From: Amoebidium appalachense
Taxonomy: Eukaryota; Ichthyosporea
Direction: 5' to 3'
Length of the DNA stretch: 64,000 nt
Assembly: GCA_963693365.1 (NCBI GenBank)
Contig: CAVNZM010000008.1
Span: forward strand, 1,426,001 to 1,490,000
Below the pieces are notes generated by a model. It worked only from the letters and a program-made list of their open reading frames with translations. It was not told the origin of the DNA and made no database searches. Below, piece after piece: positions 28,626-42,923 of the stretch. Positions within the stretch are counted from its first letter, which is position 1; the number at the start of each line of letters is the position of its first letter. The position numbers and the translations under genes were made by a program.

Positions 28626-28977
28626 CACTCAGTACAATGGCATGCGCTTGAATCTGACATTGCTATAGATAGTTTCTCAAAGAACGGTTTGCCTTGCACC
28701 CTGATTTATAAATATGTACATGCCACTACAGTGGCCATCATTCACCACCCGGACTCGCGGCATGATCCTAGGGGATGCTAGTAGGGCACCAGGCCACTAG
28801 TAAGATCTACTTAATCGTGACTAGACTAAACTCTGAGGCATCCAACGCTGCCCATACACTAGGCTAAGTCACACTACCCACTAATCTATTATAGCCAAGC
28901 TCTTTATCGAGCTTGCACACTATTATAATTCGCAATTTTTTTGTTAAAAAAAAAAAGAAAAAGAAAAAAAGAAAAAA

Positions 28978-29009
28978 AAAATTATAAACACACACACACA
29001 TACCACAAA

Positions 29010-29042
<33 letters not shown>

Positions 29043-29150
29043 ACACACACACACACATACACACACACCGATGGCACTAAAAAGCACAAATAGAGCCCAA
29101 AAGAAAAAGGAAAAAAAACTATAGACACACACACACACACCACAAACACA

Positions 29151-29194
<44 letters not shown>

Positions 29195-29244
29195 GGTGGC
29201 ACTAAAAAGCACAAAAAGAGAAATTTATAGACACACACTCACCA

Positions 29245-29335
<91 letters not shown>

Positions 29336-29365
29336 CGATGGCACTTACAAGCATAAATAGAGCCG
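28978..29365. repeat. Three tandem units of (AC)n plus a unique block
   Basis: A block AC(C/G)G(A/G)TGGCACTAAAAAGC (last copy ..TGGCACTTACAAGC) followed by CACAAA(T/A)AGAG recurs at about 29067, 29192 and 29334. Each is preceded by CACCACAAACAC and (AC)n of different length, so the unit has been duplicated and its array length has diverged. Confidence 0.75.
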
Positions 29366-30292
29366 AAAAACTCAACAATGTCATAAGCCAATAACTACGT
29401 TTTCAATGCAGCTCCCACCCACTAGATGCCTACCACAAGGCATCAGTTACATGTGTACCTCCCACCTACCGTAGCACATGCCAACCACAACTGCACTTAG
29501 ATGTAGGGCCTGAAGATAGACGGTCAGAAAAAGGACGAAACTGTGCTGGGGACGGGGTATGTTCCCTATCACACGGAACCACTTAACAATTGAAGTCACC
29601 GACAAAGTCGACCTTTGTAATGCTATCTCGTACTAATTGACACATATGAAATGCATACACCAATCAGATGCGACTAAATCCGCTGCAATTTGCTGTGTGT
29701 CACGAAGCGACATGCGGCAACTTTTGCGCAGCGCAAAGCCGGTGAACGGCCTGCCGTTGTATAAGGGTCTTTTTCTTTTTTTTTTTTTTTTTTAATTACC
29801 TTGTTCCATCACGGTTTTCTGACGACCCCTCTCGAACAACATCGGTCTTGCACATTCACACCCTGAGGTATGATCTGTTAAAACATACAATAGAAACAAG
29901 GGAACATGTGATGCTAATCAAGAATGGAGAGCCCGACCGGCCGATCAGCCCAGGAGCATGAGGCTAACGCTGTTTGTGCAAGGTGGCTTCAGATAGAAAC
30001 CACACTCAGAGTTCTGCCCGAAACCTATTAGGTTGCCAAGGGCATATGTACAAGCGTGATGCATGATAGATGGGTTATGTTTATTCGTTAGCACTCAAAC
30101 AGTTGGGACCCTTCGCGTCCACACATCCACTCGAAAGCTCTATGTCGGTACCGCAACTCTCACACTCTCACACACGCACAAATATGCATGCACTCGCGTA
30201 TACACTGTGTGACGTGAACACATAAACAGCACGCACACAGACACACGTTCAGCTGTGTACGTGTGTTTGTGTTTGTGAGTGAGTGAGTCACG

Positions 30293-30325
<33 letters not shown>

Positions 30326-30352
30326 TATGTGTGTGTCACGGTGTACTGTGTG

Positions 30353-30419
<67 letters not shown>

Positions 30420-31655
30420 ATGTGTGCATGCGCATGTGTGCACAAATGTCCGTGTGTGTGAGCGCGACGGGCACGGTTTGCATGTGTGTGCAAGTGTGCG
30501 TGTACCACAGGTGTGTACGTACCTGTGAATGTGTGGATGCCTGTGGTTATTAAGTTAGTGAATACTCTAACGTGCTTATATAAATATGTTCATACAATGC
30601 AAGACTGAAAACCACGGCACCCAAACTGCCACGTGCGACTGTGGCCTCAGCCGCCGTATAATTAACTATATAATCTGGCGAGTTTTCAAGGGTATGAGTT
30701 GGCACGTGATCGAGTCGCTTCGGAGGGAAAGTTTTGTCGGCCTTGAAAAATAGGAGCACATCAAAAGGAGCGCAGGCACCCAAACTTGGATTCTACGGTA
30801 GCTACTCTTCTGAATTAAGTTACGTGATAGCCGAATGAATGTCATGTGTGTTAGTGCAACGCAAATGGATGTCTGGTTACCACTGTGACATCAAGGAATG
30901 CATGCACAAGTACTGATTTGAACTACGAAAAGGACAGCCTCAGAAAGTGTACTGTTTTCTTTTTACGTCAAAATGCCGTCTGTGTCAAAAACCGAAATTC
31001 ACAAGCATGACCAAGAAGTAAGAGTAAGCGGTAACGTGTGCTAATATGTGTGGAAGTGTGGAAGAATACATGTGGGTGGGTGGGTGTGGTTGTTTGTGTG
31101 TGTGTGTAGGTTGGGAGACGGGGGGGGGGGGGGGGGGGGGGGGGATTTATAGAAAGAGTAACAGCCTACACCGTAGGAAGTACACATCCATAACGGGCAA
31201 TTGCAACTCATCACACATAAAGAGTATACCTCGTATATATGGGGGGGTGGGGTGGGAATTTGGCTTATTGTAGGAGGGGAAGGGGGAGGGGGGTGGGAGG
31301 GGGGGGAGGTGTTAGTATGGTTATGGTTGCCCATCGACTCAGGGCCTGACGTCTCTAGTTGGCCGTGTTGTGTAACGACTGGGGCACATATGCAAGGTGT
31401 AAGAGGCACCGTGGGAGACGGTGGGGAGGTGCACTGTGGCAAAGCCTTTGCTGCAGCCAGTTAGACTGTGTATGCGTGCACGTGAAGGTCTCAGAGGGTT
31501 ATTTTCTGTGTGTGTGTGTGTGTCACGTGTGTGTGTGTGTCACGTGTGTGTGTGTGCGTGTGTACGTGGGTGGTTAAGTGAAGGTACACGTCATAATTAG
31601 GCCGTGTAAGTCGTAACCGTGGTGTGTGCCCGACGTGTCCGCGCACGACACACGT
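29366..31655. other. Gene-poor DNA
   Basis: No conserved protein or RNA gene found. It contains (TG)n arrays at about 30292-30320 and 30363-30416 and a poly(G) run at 31120-31144. The minus-strand open piece at 30550-30783 shows no recognisable domain. Confidence 0.4.
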
Positions 31656-31659
31656 GCAT

Positions 31660-31784
31660 GCACTACATCCCGGGGCATATGTACACACATGGCAGTACCG
31701 GCCTCTAGATCTGCCACGAGGAGGAATAGTTCCTCCTCGCCTCCGACGCAGGAGGCACCTGGTTTGAATCCCGGGATGTAGCGC
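31660..31784. other. Cloverleaf-like inverted-repeat element (possible structured RNA)
   Basis: An outer 15-bp stem (GCACTACATCCCGGG at 31660-31674 with CCCGGGATGTAGCGC at 31770-31784, one mismatch) encloses three side hairpins. These are GGCAG/CTGCC (31691-31715), GAGGAGGAA/TTCCTCCTC with a 3-nt loop (31718-31738) and GCCTCC/GGAGGC with a 6-nt loop (31739-31756). The result is a four-way junction. GGTTTGAATCC at 31761-31771 is one base from a tRNA-type B box. It is not a normal tRNA: the stem is too long and no A box is evident in the right place. It could be a structured RNA, a tRNA-derived SINE head or a foldback element. Confidence 0.55.
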
Positions 31785-31867
31785 ATTGGGGATCGGATGC
31801 CCTGATGGGACTCGCCTGGGTGCAGGACTATGGCAATGGCCTTCTAAGCTAACTCCAACCGGGGTAG

Positions 31868-32290
31868 TCAAGGATCGGATGCCTTGGCTATTCCGGAAAG
31901 TTTTTTCCTTCGTGTGATATTGCTTGGAAATGTTTATTTTGGCGCTGTAACCTTAGTTTCCATAAATGTTTGTGTCACTTTTGTGCAGAACCTTTATCTC
32001 GCAAACATCTAGATGAATGTATTTATTTATCTCAGATTCTTCCTTTAGAAATTCGAAGACTAGCTTATTTAGATAATCCTGATATTACTTCTATTTACTA
32101 TCTGTTAAACCACCGTATGTTTAACGAGTTTTCTAGGGTGTATGATTATTTGAGTCGTTATCTCCTCCGTGTCCGTGAGTAGGGGTCTTTGTATTTTCTT
32201 CTCTGAGATATCTGTGATATCTCCGGCTTGCTTCTCTTTGAAATTCATGAGCATATCAATAAAGTCATTATAAAAAAAAATAAAAAAATT
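31868..32290 (+). pseudogene. AT-rich retroelement-like 3' end (C-terminal zinc-finger ORF plus A-rich tail)
   Basis: An open frame (31868-32182, stop TAG) ends with a Cys2-His-Cys finger of the form CHFCAEPLSRKHLDEC (C-x2-C-x7-H-x3-C). This pattern is seen at the C-terminus of non-LTR retrotransposon polymerases. It is preceded by an aromatic/Cys-rich stretch (WKCLFWRCNLSFHKC). A CAATAAAG signal at about 32257 and an A-rich tail (32270-32288) follow. Codon use is strikingly AT-rich (TTA, AGA, ATT) against the GC-richer genes nearby. I see no reverse transcriptase core upstream, so it would be a 5'-truncated copy. Assignment rests on the finger and tail only. Confidence 0.45.
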
Positions 32291-32424
32291 CTTTGTAGGT
32301 GGGGTTTTTTGTGTCAATAGACACAGAGCCGGGGACTGGACTTGATATAAAGTAGCTGCAATAGACCAGATTTTTGTGGTGTGTGGGCCTGTTTTTTTTG
32401 TTTTTTTTGTGGTTTGGTTGGTTG

Positions 32425-32433
32425 GTTGGTTGG

Positions 32434-32480
<47 letters not shown>
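32425..32480. repeat. (GGTT)n passing into poly(G)
   Basis: A short GGTT array followed by a poly(G) run of about 43 bases. Two short (AC)n arrays follow at 32500-32526 and 32570-32595. Confidence 0.85.
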
Positions 32481-32496
32481 CGGAAGATAAAAGGGG

Positions 32497-32528
<32 letters not shown>

Positions 32529-32671
32529 ACACACGCGCGCGCGCGGGGAGATAAAAGAGGAACAGGCAACACACACACACACACACACACACACATGCAC
32601 GCGCACGTGCCGCACACACATACACCCATTCACCTCGTCAATGAAACCCAACTCAAGACTCATGCATGAAG

Positions 32672-33165
32672 TACGCATAAACAACGAACAGCACGATGCA
32701 GAGTGCAAAGCAACATAAAAGAGTAATGCATGATAAGCAGAGCCCATCCTCAAGAGGAGGCCCAGGTCATCCACAGTGCCCGAGTTTCGACCCATTCACA
32801 TCGTCAACGAAACCCAACACAGATACTGCTTCATGTGGGTCACCCGTCTTGATCAGATACGAGTAGGGTTACTTATCCGAGCAGGCAACAGGCAAGCAAT
32901 GGGAAACGTCGGGGACTAATGTTGCAGCAGTAAGCAATGGGAAACGTCGGGGACTAATGTTGCAGCAGTAAGCAATGGGAAACGTCGGGGACTAATGTTG
33001 CAGCAGTAAGCAACGGGAAACGTCGGGGACTAATGTTGCAGCAGTAAGCAGAAGGAAAAAAATATGGATAGAAACTCAGGAGACGGGGCTTCTAGGCTTC
33101 CCCGTCGATACCTAAGTCGATACTTCCCTGACTAACATACCACACCAGCTGAAAAGAATGAAGTC
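32672..33165 (+). repeat. Interspersed repeat, copy C (long form)
   Basis: Shares with the copies at 3387 and 50503 the stretch AAGCAGAGCCCATCCTCA and the stretch CCCGAGTTTCGACC. Like the 50503 copy it continues through GGTCACCCGTCTTGATCAGA and AACTCAGGAGACGGGGCTTC to ACACCAGCTGAAAAGAAT. It is more diverged from the other two than they are from each other, and it contains an internal 38-bp tandem expansion. Confidence 0.8.
32897..33048. repeat. Four tandem 38-bp copies inside repeat copy C
   Basis: Unit CAATGGGAAACGTCGGGGAC followed by TAATGTTGCAGCAGTAAG, at 32897, 32935, 32973 and 33011. The last copy has CAACGGG. The related copy at 50503 has a single unit here. Confidence 0.9.
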
Positions 33166-33179
33166 CCAGGGGAAAAAAG

Positions 33180-36264
<3,085 letters not shown>

Positions 36265-36498
36265 GTCGGGGTTTCTCGATTATGACGTAATTTTTTATCC
36301 ATGTCCGGACTTTCCTAAAACGAATAATACATATATGGCAATTACCAATTAGTGCGCTCAGTTTTTATCGGCTTCAGCTGCCCGTGAGCCACCATGTGCG
36401 TGATCCGGTGACGTTATTTTTAAATTCGTGACATCATCAATGACATCGCGTTCATAATAGATTACGTCATAACTACGTCATAATCGAGAAACCGCGAC
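36265..36498 (+). mobile_element. MITE, copy 2 (234 bp)
   Basis: Inverted ends GTCGGGGTTTCTCGATTATG (left) and, reverse-complemented, GTCGCGGTTTCTCGATTATG (right), with one mismatch in 25 bp. The inside matches the reverse complement of 16449-16680. The target-site duplication is not clear. Confidence 0.85.
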
Positions 36499-36787
36499 AG
36501 AGACCAAAAGCACTTATACCTTAAAACTGTATAAGTGACGATGGTGTGAAGTGGTCTTTGGTTCTTCCTGCGATTTTTTAGGCACATTTCAAAGCTGGAG
36601 CTGTTTTGTGTGGGAAACAACAAGCAACCCCGTTTGCTGTTTGGGTTTTTCCTCGTGATTTGTCGTCTGCAAGTCTGTAAGCGCCACAATACGATAATTT
36701 CCAATCCTAACACACTGAGCAGCACATATCTTGCCTGCCTCTCACTCGTTTACGGTCCTTCTTTCTACGTCAACACTTAACGGGAGG

Positions 36788-37064
36788 ATGCGGATCTTGT
36801 CACCCCCCTTGACAAGGCACCTTGCAGAATCAAGCAGACCAGAAAAGAGGCTGTACGAGTCAATGCGGCCTTCTTTAGGCAGCTTTGGCAGCATGACATC
36901 CATGGAGGGCAATTTGGAACTCTGCAGGGGGGATCATCCACAGAGGAGGGGCGAGGAGCCAGTCAAGCACAGGAGGGTCAGGTTTGACGACTCTGTGTCT
37001 TTACACGAGACATTTCCGGGTAGCAGGTGTGTGCTCGACTCCTCCCCCCCCCTCCCCCCCCCCC

Positions 37065-37095
<31 letters not shown>

Positions 37096-37225
37096 CTTGC
37101 TCGCTTCTCGTTTTACTCTATCCCCCTTTTCCCCCGTGCGCATGTCACCAGATCCATACGTGTGCGCCCGTACCGCATGCACAGGCGCACGGGCACGCTC
37201 GTGGGCGCGCACGAACACAGACACG

Positions 37226-37277
<52 letters not shown>

Positions 37278-37467
37278 AAACACACACACCAGACACGTAT
37301 GCGCACACACAATCAAACACAAGGCTAGTCATGCGCACACATACAGGCATCCATTTTTCCTTGGTGTTGGTTTTTGGCTTGCAGCCTCCCTGACTCCTGC
37401 TTGTGTGTGTGTGCGCGCGCTTGCATACGTGTGTGTGGTCAAGCCGCGCGCATGCTTGCTTGTGTTT

Positions 37468-37504
<37 letters not shown>

Positions 37505-38740
37505 TTTGCCGTGGGTATGTGTGTGTGTGTGCGTGTGGCTGGTGCGTGTGTGTGTAGATGTGAGCGTGGTGTGTGCGAGTGTGATATATATGCGCGCGCG
37601 GTGTGTGTGTGTGTGTGTGTGGGTGTGTGTGTGGTGTGTGTGTGTGTCATATCTATGCGAGTGTGTGTGTTTGGCGTGGGTGTGTGTATATGTGAGTGTG
37701 TGTTTGTGTGTGCACATGTGTGTGTGTGTGCGCGCGCTTGCGTATGGTACTTGGTGTATTACGGTTTCCTTTAGATGTTTTCTTTCATTCACTTTGACTC
37801 ATCTTACCATTTCCCCCGCTTTTACTGTTCTTTTTTTTTTTGTTGTTGTTGTTTGTTTTGGTGGGGGGGAGGGGGGGGGGTTAGTTTCTTCTCTCGTTTT
37901 CCGTAAAATGGTTTTGTTTTGGTGTGTGTGTTTTTTTTTTTTTTTGGGGGGGGGGGGGGGGGGGGAGGGGGGGGGGGGGTGGAAAAGGAGGGAAAGAAGG
38001 GGCTTGGGGAGGAGGGTAGTTTCTTCTCTCTTTTTCCCTACATTTGTTGTTGCTTTTTGTGGGGGGAGGGGGGGGGGGGGGGGTAGTTGTTTTAAGCGTT
38101 TAGATCCCAAATTGTTAAAAGCTTGCACGTTATATTTGTCTTTCCTTACATTTTGCAGCTTCGCTTGCGCCAAGAAGTATGCAGGCACGAAACGCTGTGC
38201 ACGTACCCTCACTTATTTGCAGATACACTTATGCATGGCAAATACACACATGTAGTGGACACATATGCATTGCACATACATATATACATTGCACATACAT
38301 ATATACATTGCACATACATTTATACCTTGTGCATACACATACATGCGCTATGCACGGACCCACATCCTTTCAAAAACATACACGAAAACACAAAATGGTG
38401 CGCATATCCCCCCCCCCCCCCCTCCCCTCCAACAATGTTAATAGAAAAACCTTTCACATGCAGGAGTGTGCTCGATTTTTCACCCCGCGATGATGACTCC
38501 ATCGTATATGATCGCACCATCACCCACGATGAAGATATGACGGAGGAAGAAAAGAGGGAGGCCGACTTGGAGGTGGCAAGCCTACGGGTGGAATTGTTCC
38601 CAAATGGATATTTTTACGGAGATAGACGAAAATCTATGGACGAATTTTCAAAGCAAGCAGATAACAGGAATATTAAGAATATGCATTCTGTATCTAGCGT
38701 ATCGGCACCTATAGAGGCGTGGGGAGACGAGTTCTTGTGA
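36788..38740 (+). CDS. Small hydrophilic protein with a PP1-docking RVxF motif, 2 exons, 171 aa
   Basis: Exon 1 is 36788-37026 and exon 2 is 38464-38740; together 516 nt with a clean phase-2 junction. The start is the first ATG (MRILSPPLTRHLAESSRPEK); the frame stays open upstream to at least 36731, so a longer N-terminus cannot be excluded. Residues about 62-69 read KHRRVRFD, a good basic-RVxF docking motif for protein phosphatase 1. Exon 2 gives VLDFSPRDDDSIVYDR, an acidic/charged helix (MTEEEKREADLEVASLRVEL) and the end EAWGDEFL. The protein is hydrophilic, without membrane segments, and probably partly disordered. I do not recognise an orthologue; inhibitor-2 is not matched. The 1437-bp intron has a 16-bp direct repeat across its two splice sites. 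A role as a PP1 regulator is inferred from the motif alone. Confidence 0.6.
37027..38463 (+). other. Intron bounded by a 16-bp near-perfect direct repeat
   Basis: The donor side reads GCAG|GTGTGTGCTCGA (from 37023) and the acceptor side GCAG|GAGTGTGCTCGA (from 38460), one mismatch in 16. The interior holds poly(C) (37040-37080), CA/TG arrays, poly(G) runs near 37866-37880, 37946-37978 and 38061-38083, and a repeat of about 24 bp with ATACATTGCACATACAT (38266-38325). Confidence 0.85.
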
Positions 38741-38896
38741 TTGCCAGCCTGCGTCCCCAGCACAATATCACGCGATGCCTCCTTCCTTCTTCTTCTAATT
38801 TTTATATTTTTTAATTTCAAACGCAAGAAGTCTGCAGGCCCCGTGTTCTGACTCCCTTTGATTTGTAATGTCCATTTTCGTGTTTTTTTTTTTTTT

Positions 38897-38927
<31 letters not shown>

Positions 38928-39985
38928 GGGGGTCTTATGAACGATATAAAATACGTGTGTGTGGATGTGCAAGAGTCTTTGGATACCTACACGGTGTGGC
39001 GTAGCCGGCTCATGTGCACGAACGAGGGCGAGGGGGGGGGGGGGGGGGGGGGGGGGGGACACAATACGTATGATGTGTTCTAATCACTCTCCAAGGATCG
39101 GTTGTTTTGCGTGCGCCGAATCATTTGTGCAGAGTCCATTCTCATTTTTAGTTTGAGAATGGATTTTCTTTCGTATGCATTGTGTACTCGTAACGCTTAT
39201 AGAGTGGTTTTGAATGGCGAATTAATCCGAATCGTGCCGACTCCCTCAGTTATTTACCGTCGGAACTCATGGTATGGTATGTGTTAGAATTAGTGGGTAT
39301 ATACATCGAATCTTCATTTCATACGTAAGGAATATCCCTAATGGGTGTATGCATGCAGGGGATAGCTTGGATATGCATTTTAGTGAAGTGGATATACAGT
39401 AATATATGTATAGTAACACAAATGGCCTCTGTTAGAAAGCCAAATTTATCATTTATCTCCCTATAGCTGCCGTGACATGTATATCTACTGGGGCATGGGC
39501 ATCGCGATATATTATGGTGTTGACCAATCAGATCGGATATCTAAACTAGACATTATGACATCATCTTGTTGTATAAATGACCATTCAGTGAAATAAACTG
39601 AGCGAAAATGGGAAGACATGCGTATGCCACGCACGGATGATGTTCTTTTGTGGTGGCAGGGGCCGGGGGGGGTGGAGGAGGGGAGGGAGAGGGGGGGGGG
39701 CAAGGGAACACACACATGCACAAACGCATGAAAGCAAACGTACGCAACACATGCATGCGCACAGTCACCACACCCACAAAGATGCCACGTGTACGTATAC
39801 ACCGGGGCAAAATAAATTGGGCACAAGTCAACCGTTGCCGTACGGTATGGAATTTTATTTCTTGACCCACAACTGCTCGCTCTCTTTGCATCCTTCCTTG
39901 CCGCTGTGGCGGAGGGGCGGCGGGGGGGGGGGGGGGGGGGGGGGGGGTTGAAGGGGGGGGGGGGGGTTGAAGGGGGGGAACGTTG
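38741..39985. other. Intergenic, no gene recognised
   Basis: Contains a T-run/poly(G) junction (about 38883-38931), poly(G) at 39032-39058 and 39919-39967, and unremarkable unique DNA between. It separates the convergent PP1-motif gene and the decayed Cys-rich gene. Confidence 0.4.
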
Positions 39986-39989
39986 GGGA

Positions 39990-41066
39990 GGGGGGCGCAC
40001 GGTGGGTTTCCGAAGTTCCCCACAAACCCCTCGGGGGGTGCCGCCATAATGTTGTATGTGCCGAGACGTAATTTATGAAAGGTGTAGCGGCCATCTGATG
40101 CTGAAAGTGTGGTGGTCACAACCTGACCCCCACCATTGATCAACACCACTAGGGCCCTGGCTAGGCCCTCACCTGGTCCGGGAATACGATCGCCATTCTT
40201 ATCCGTAAACACGATTCCAGAAATAGCTCCCGTTGTGGGTTTTTTGGTGGTGGTGAGAGTGGACTTCGCGGGTGTTGGTGTCGTCGGTTGGGGAGAGGTG
40301 GTGGGTTCACCTTGCTCATTGGGAGGAGTAACGTCAATTTGCGGCGTCTGTACGGGTGTTGGGAAAGGGGTGGTGGGGGGTTGCGTCGAGACGGATTGTC
40401 GCCGAATCGACGCCGGGAGTGAAAACACAAACTGCAGGTCGGTAAATCTGTTGGGGGAAGTGTCTACCGTGACCTTACCATCGAGAGTTTCATCTGGGTC
40501 GGATAGAACAATAAGGTTCGGGAGTAATGGAGGGGGGGTTGCCTGGATGGTGTACGTTCCCGGTTTAAGGGATAGTGGAATTTGCCGTTTTCGTCGCACT
40601 TGACCTTGGTCACAAGCGCATATGATTGGCTGAAAATCATTATGACGGCATTAGGAAGGGGCGTGTTAATTGGGCCGTTGGACCATGAGACAGACCCCGA
40701 CGCATATCCTTCCAACTGCGTAAACCGAAAATCTACGTCTTTGACCTTCTGTCCCCTCTCCACTGATACCCGTTACGTTTCGACTTCGCCCTCTCTCACG
40801 ACCCTCTCGTTGGTTTCTCTGTTTGAAGAAAATATTCTCCTGGAGGCACGTCATCGAAGAGAAAACCCCCGTTCTCGTCTGACGTGACTTGGGATACCAC
40901 CTTCCCGCCCTTTTGCATTAACTGCATGGTGATTCCCCCCAAAACCTCGTCGGGGTCTGTTTAGTGATTTTCGTTCTTGTCCGCATACGTGTGGCCCGAT
41001 ATGGAGGCTGGGAGTATCTGCTCGCACTGCCCACCACTGCCGATTGCATAACCGCTTTTGCATTCC

Positions 41067-41100
<34 letters not shown>

Positions 41101-41517
41101 CGGAAGGGGTGGCCGGGGGGGGTGGGGGGGGGGGGGGGGGGGGGGTAGAATGTGTATAGACACGGTGCAAATTACAGGAGAGCAAATAGCGAGAGACACG
41201 TTAGGATACACGGTCCATAATGATGAATAGCTTGCAAACACTGGGAGAAAGGCTTTGTGCATGTGTGGTTCTGCCGCGTGAATGTAGACATAAGTGTGCT
41301 CCTGGTGTGTGCGTGTGTATTTCTACTGCGTGCATGTGCTCTGGGTTCTGTGTTCGTGTGTATTCTCAGCAAGTGTATAGGCCTAAATACTGTGCCAATG
41401 TGTACTGCTACTGTGGGGTGCGATTTTGTTTACGTTGGGTCTGTGTATGTGTATGTGTGTGCGTGTGTGTGCGTGTGCGTGTGTGTGTGTGCATGTGCGT
41501 GTGTGCGTGTGTTTGCA

Positions 41518-41598
<81 letters not shown>

Positions 41599-42920
41599 CT
41601 CTGTGTGTGTGGTGATGACTATATGTAGGATACAGCACACATACACAAACGAGAGGTGTATGCAAAAGCTACTACCATAGACACGAGCGACCAAGTACCA
41701 CAAATGTACTACATGAAATCGCATGAGTATAGGTATGTCTCCTCCTCCCCTCCCCTCCTGTACACTCCCCAATTCAGCGCCCTTCCCCCTCCCCCCACCT
41801 CCCCCCTGCCCCTCTCTCCCCACCTCCGTGGCCACAAATCAATATCAATTGAACCATGAAAACTGTCTGGTTTCAGAGATCCCAAGAGTCCCCTCCCCCC
41901 CCCCTCCCTCTCCCTTCCCCTCCCTCACTCACCACACTGGATGCCTCTTGATCTGTATTTGGGGGGCATGGGTTGCAGGTTGAGTGGTCAGAAGAGGGCA
42001 CAGTGCCATCCTCGCACCGTGTGCATGGCTGGCCGGGGGAGGGAGTGCATGCCCTCACTGCATGGTGTGCATGTGGGCCCACTGTATCTTGTGGGTGGGG
42101 TGCGGGGTTTACGTTAGGACGTGTTGTGCATGTGTCATTCAGTAGGAGTTAACACAAAAATTGTTATGCAGGTCTGACTACCGGGCTCCCAGCCAGCAGC
42201 CGGGGCATATGCAATATGACATAAACATCACAAGATCATGCCAAATAAGCACATGCTGATATGATATGGGGGGATCGGGGCAGCTACTATTCTCCGACGC
42301 TGTACATAAACCACATTCACACGCCATCTCAAGCACCCTAACTGTAACTATGTGGTTCCTAGATGTTTGTTTCTTCCTGGAAGGATTTAGGCCCCACAAC
42401 CCAACCACATCCGGACTCATATAGCATAGCCACGGCAAGTAGCTCACAGTCACACATATGATACATCTGACATGCTATCTCTCCACAATCAAGCAGTCAA
42501 AGCTCATGCCCAAACAAGCCAACCAACAGGCCCACACACACCACCACGTGCACCCACCTCCGTTCCAGCGGGACATGGTATACAACCCGTAGTCTGTGGG
42601 TTTGAGTACGTATGTGGGCTACAAGGCGCACATGCTCGTGCCTGAGGCACCAAGTAGGTACCCTGAGGATACCCCTGACATGGTGCCCCACCCCCGGGGG
42701 TAGACTGTCCAGCGGGACACGCCTGACAGCCCATACCCTCGCCTGACAGCCTAGACCAAATGTGTCTGGTGGGCAGGATGTACACCGGCCTGTATACGGA
42801 CTGCCTACTAGTTGGGTTCCCATCGGGCAACGCTGGCATGAAGCACCGGTTGATACCTCGTGTTTGCCTTGGCACACTTGTCGGCACCCACCCTCAATGA
42901 GCAATTGGCCATGCGAACAT
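39990..42920 (-). pseudogene. Decayed cell-surface protein gene: Cys-rich repeats plus SdrD-B-like domains
   Basis: Read on the minus strand, 42920-42555 and 42080-41925 encode Cys-rich ephrin-receptor/GCC2-GCC3-like repeats (CTSCPPDTFGLGCQ, CQACPAGQSTPGGGAPC, CTRCEDGTVPSSDHSTCNPC). Then come three SdrD-B/Cna-B-like beta-sandwich units: ISGHTYADKNENH..VTSDENGGFLFDDVPPGEY, YASGSVSWSNGPINTP..KVKCDENGKF..KPGTYTIQA, and GAISGIVFTDKNGDRIPG..ASDGRYTFHKLRLGTY. A Thr/Pro-rich mucin-like linker lies before the last. Lesions are an in-frame TAA at 40961-40963, a TGA at 40796-40798, a TAA near 40773, a frameshift near 40570 and a 20-bp tandem duplication at 42721-42751 that shifts frame. Introns can explain some gaps but not these. 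The original was probably a large extracellular adhesion-type protein. Assembly error at single sites cannot be excluded. Confidence 0.7.
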
Positions 42921-42923
42921 TGG

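Noticed and set aside
30550-30783. 77-aa minus-strand ORF
   Set aside because: No recognisable motif and no supporting exon structure.
31761-31771. tRNA gene at the GGTTTGAATCC motif
   Set aside because: No acceptor, D or anticodon arms of tRNA size; the surrounding stems are 15 and 9 bp long.
40773-40963. Reassigned stop codons (TAA or TGA read as sense)
   Set aside because: CCT8 ends at TAA, and the propeller, PQ-loop and PP1-motif genes end at TGA, all at the expected places, so the stops in the surface-protein gene are lesions.
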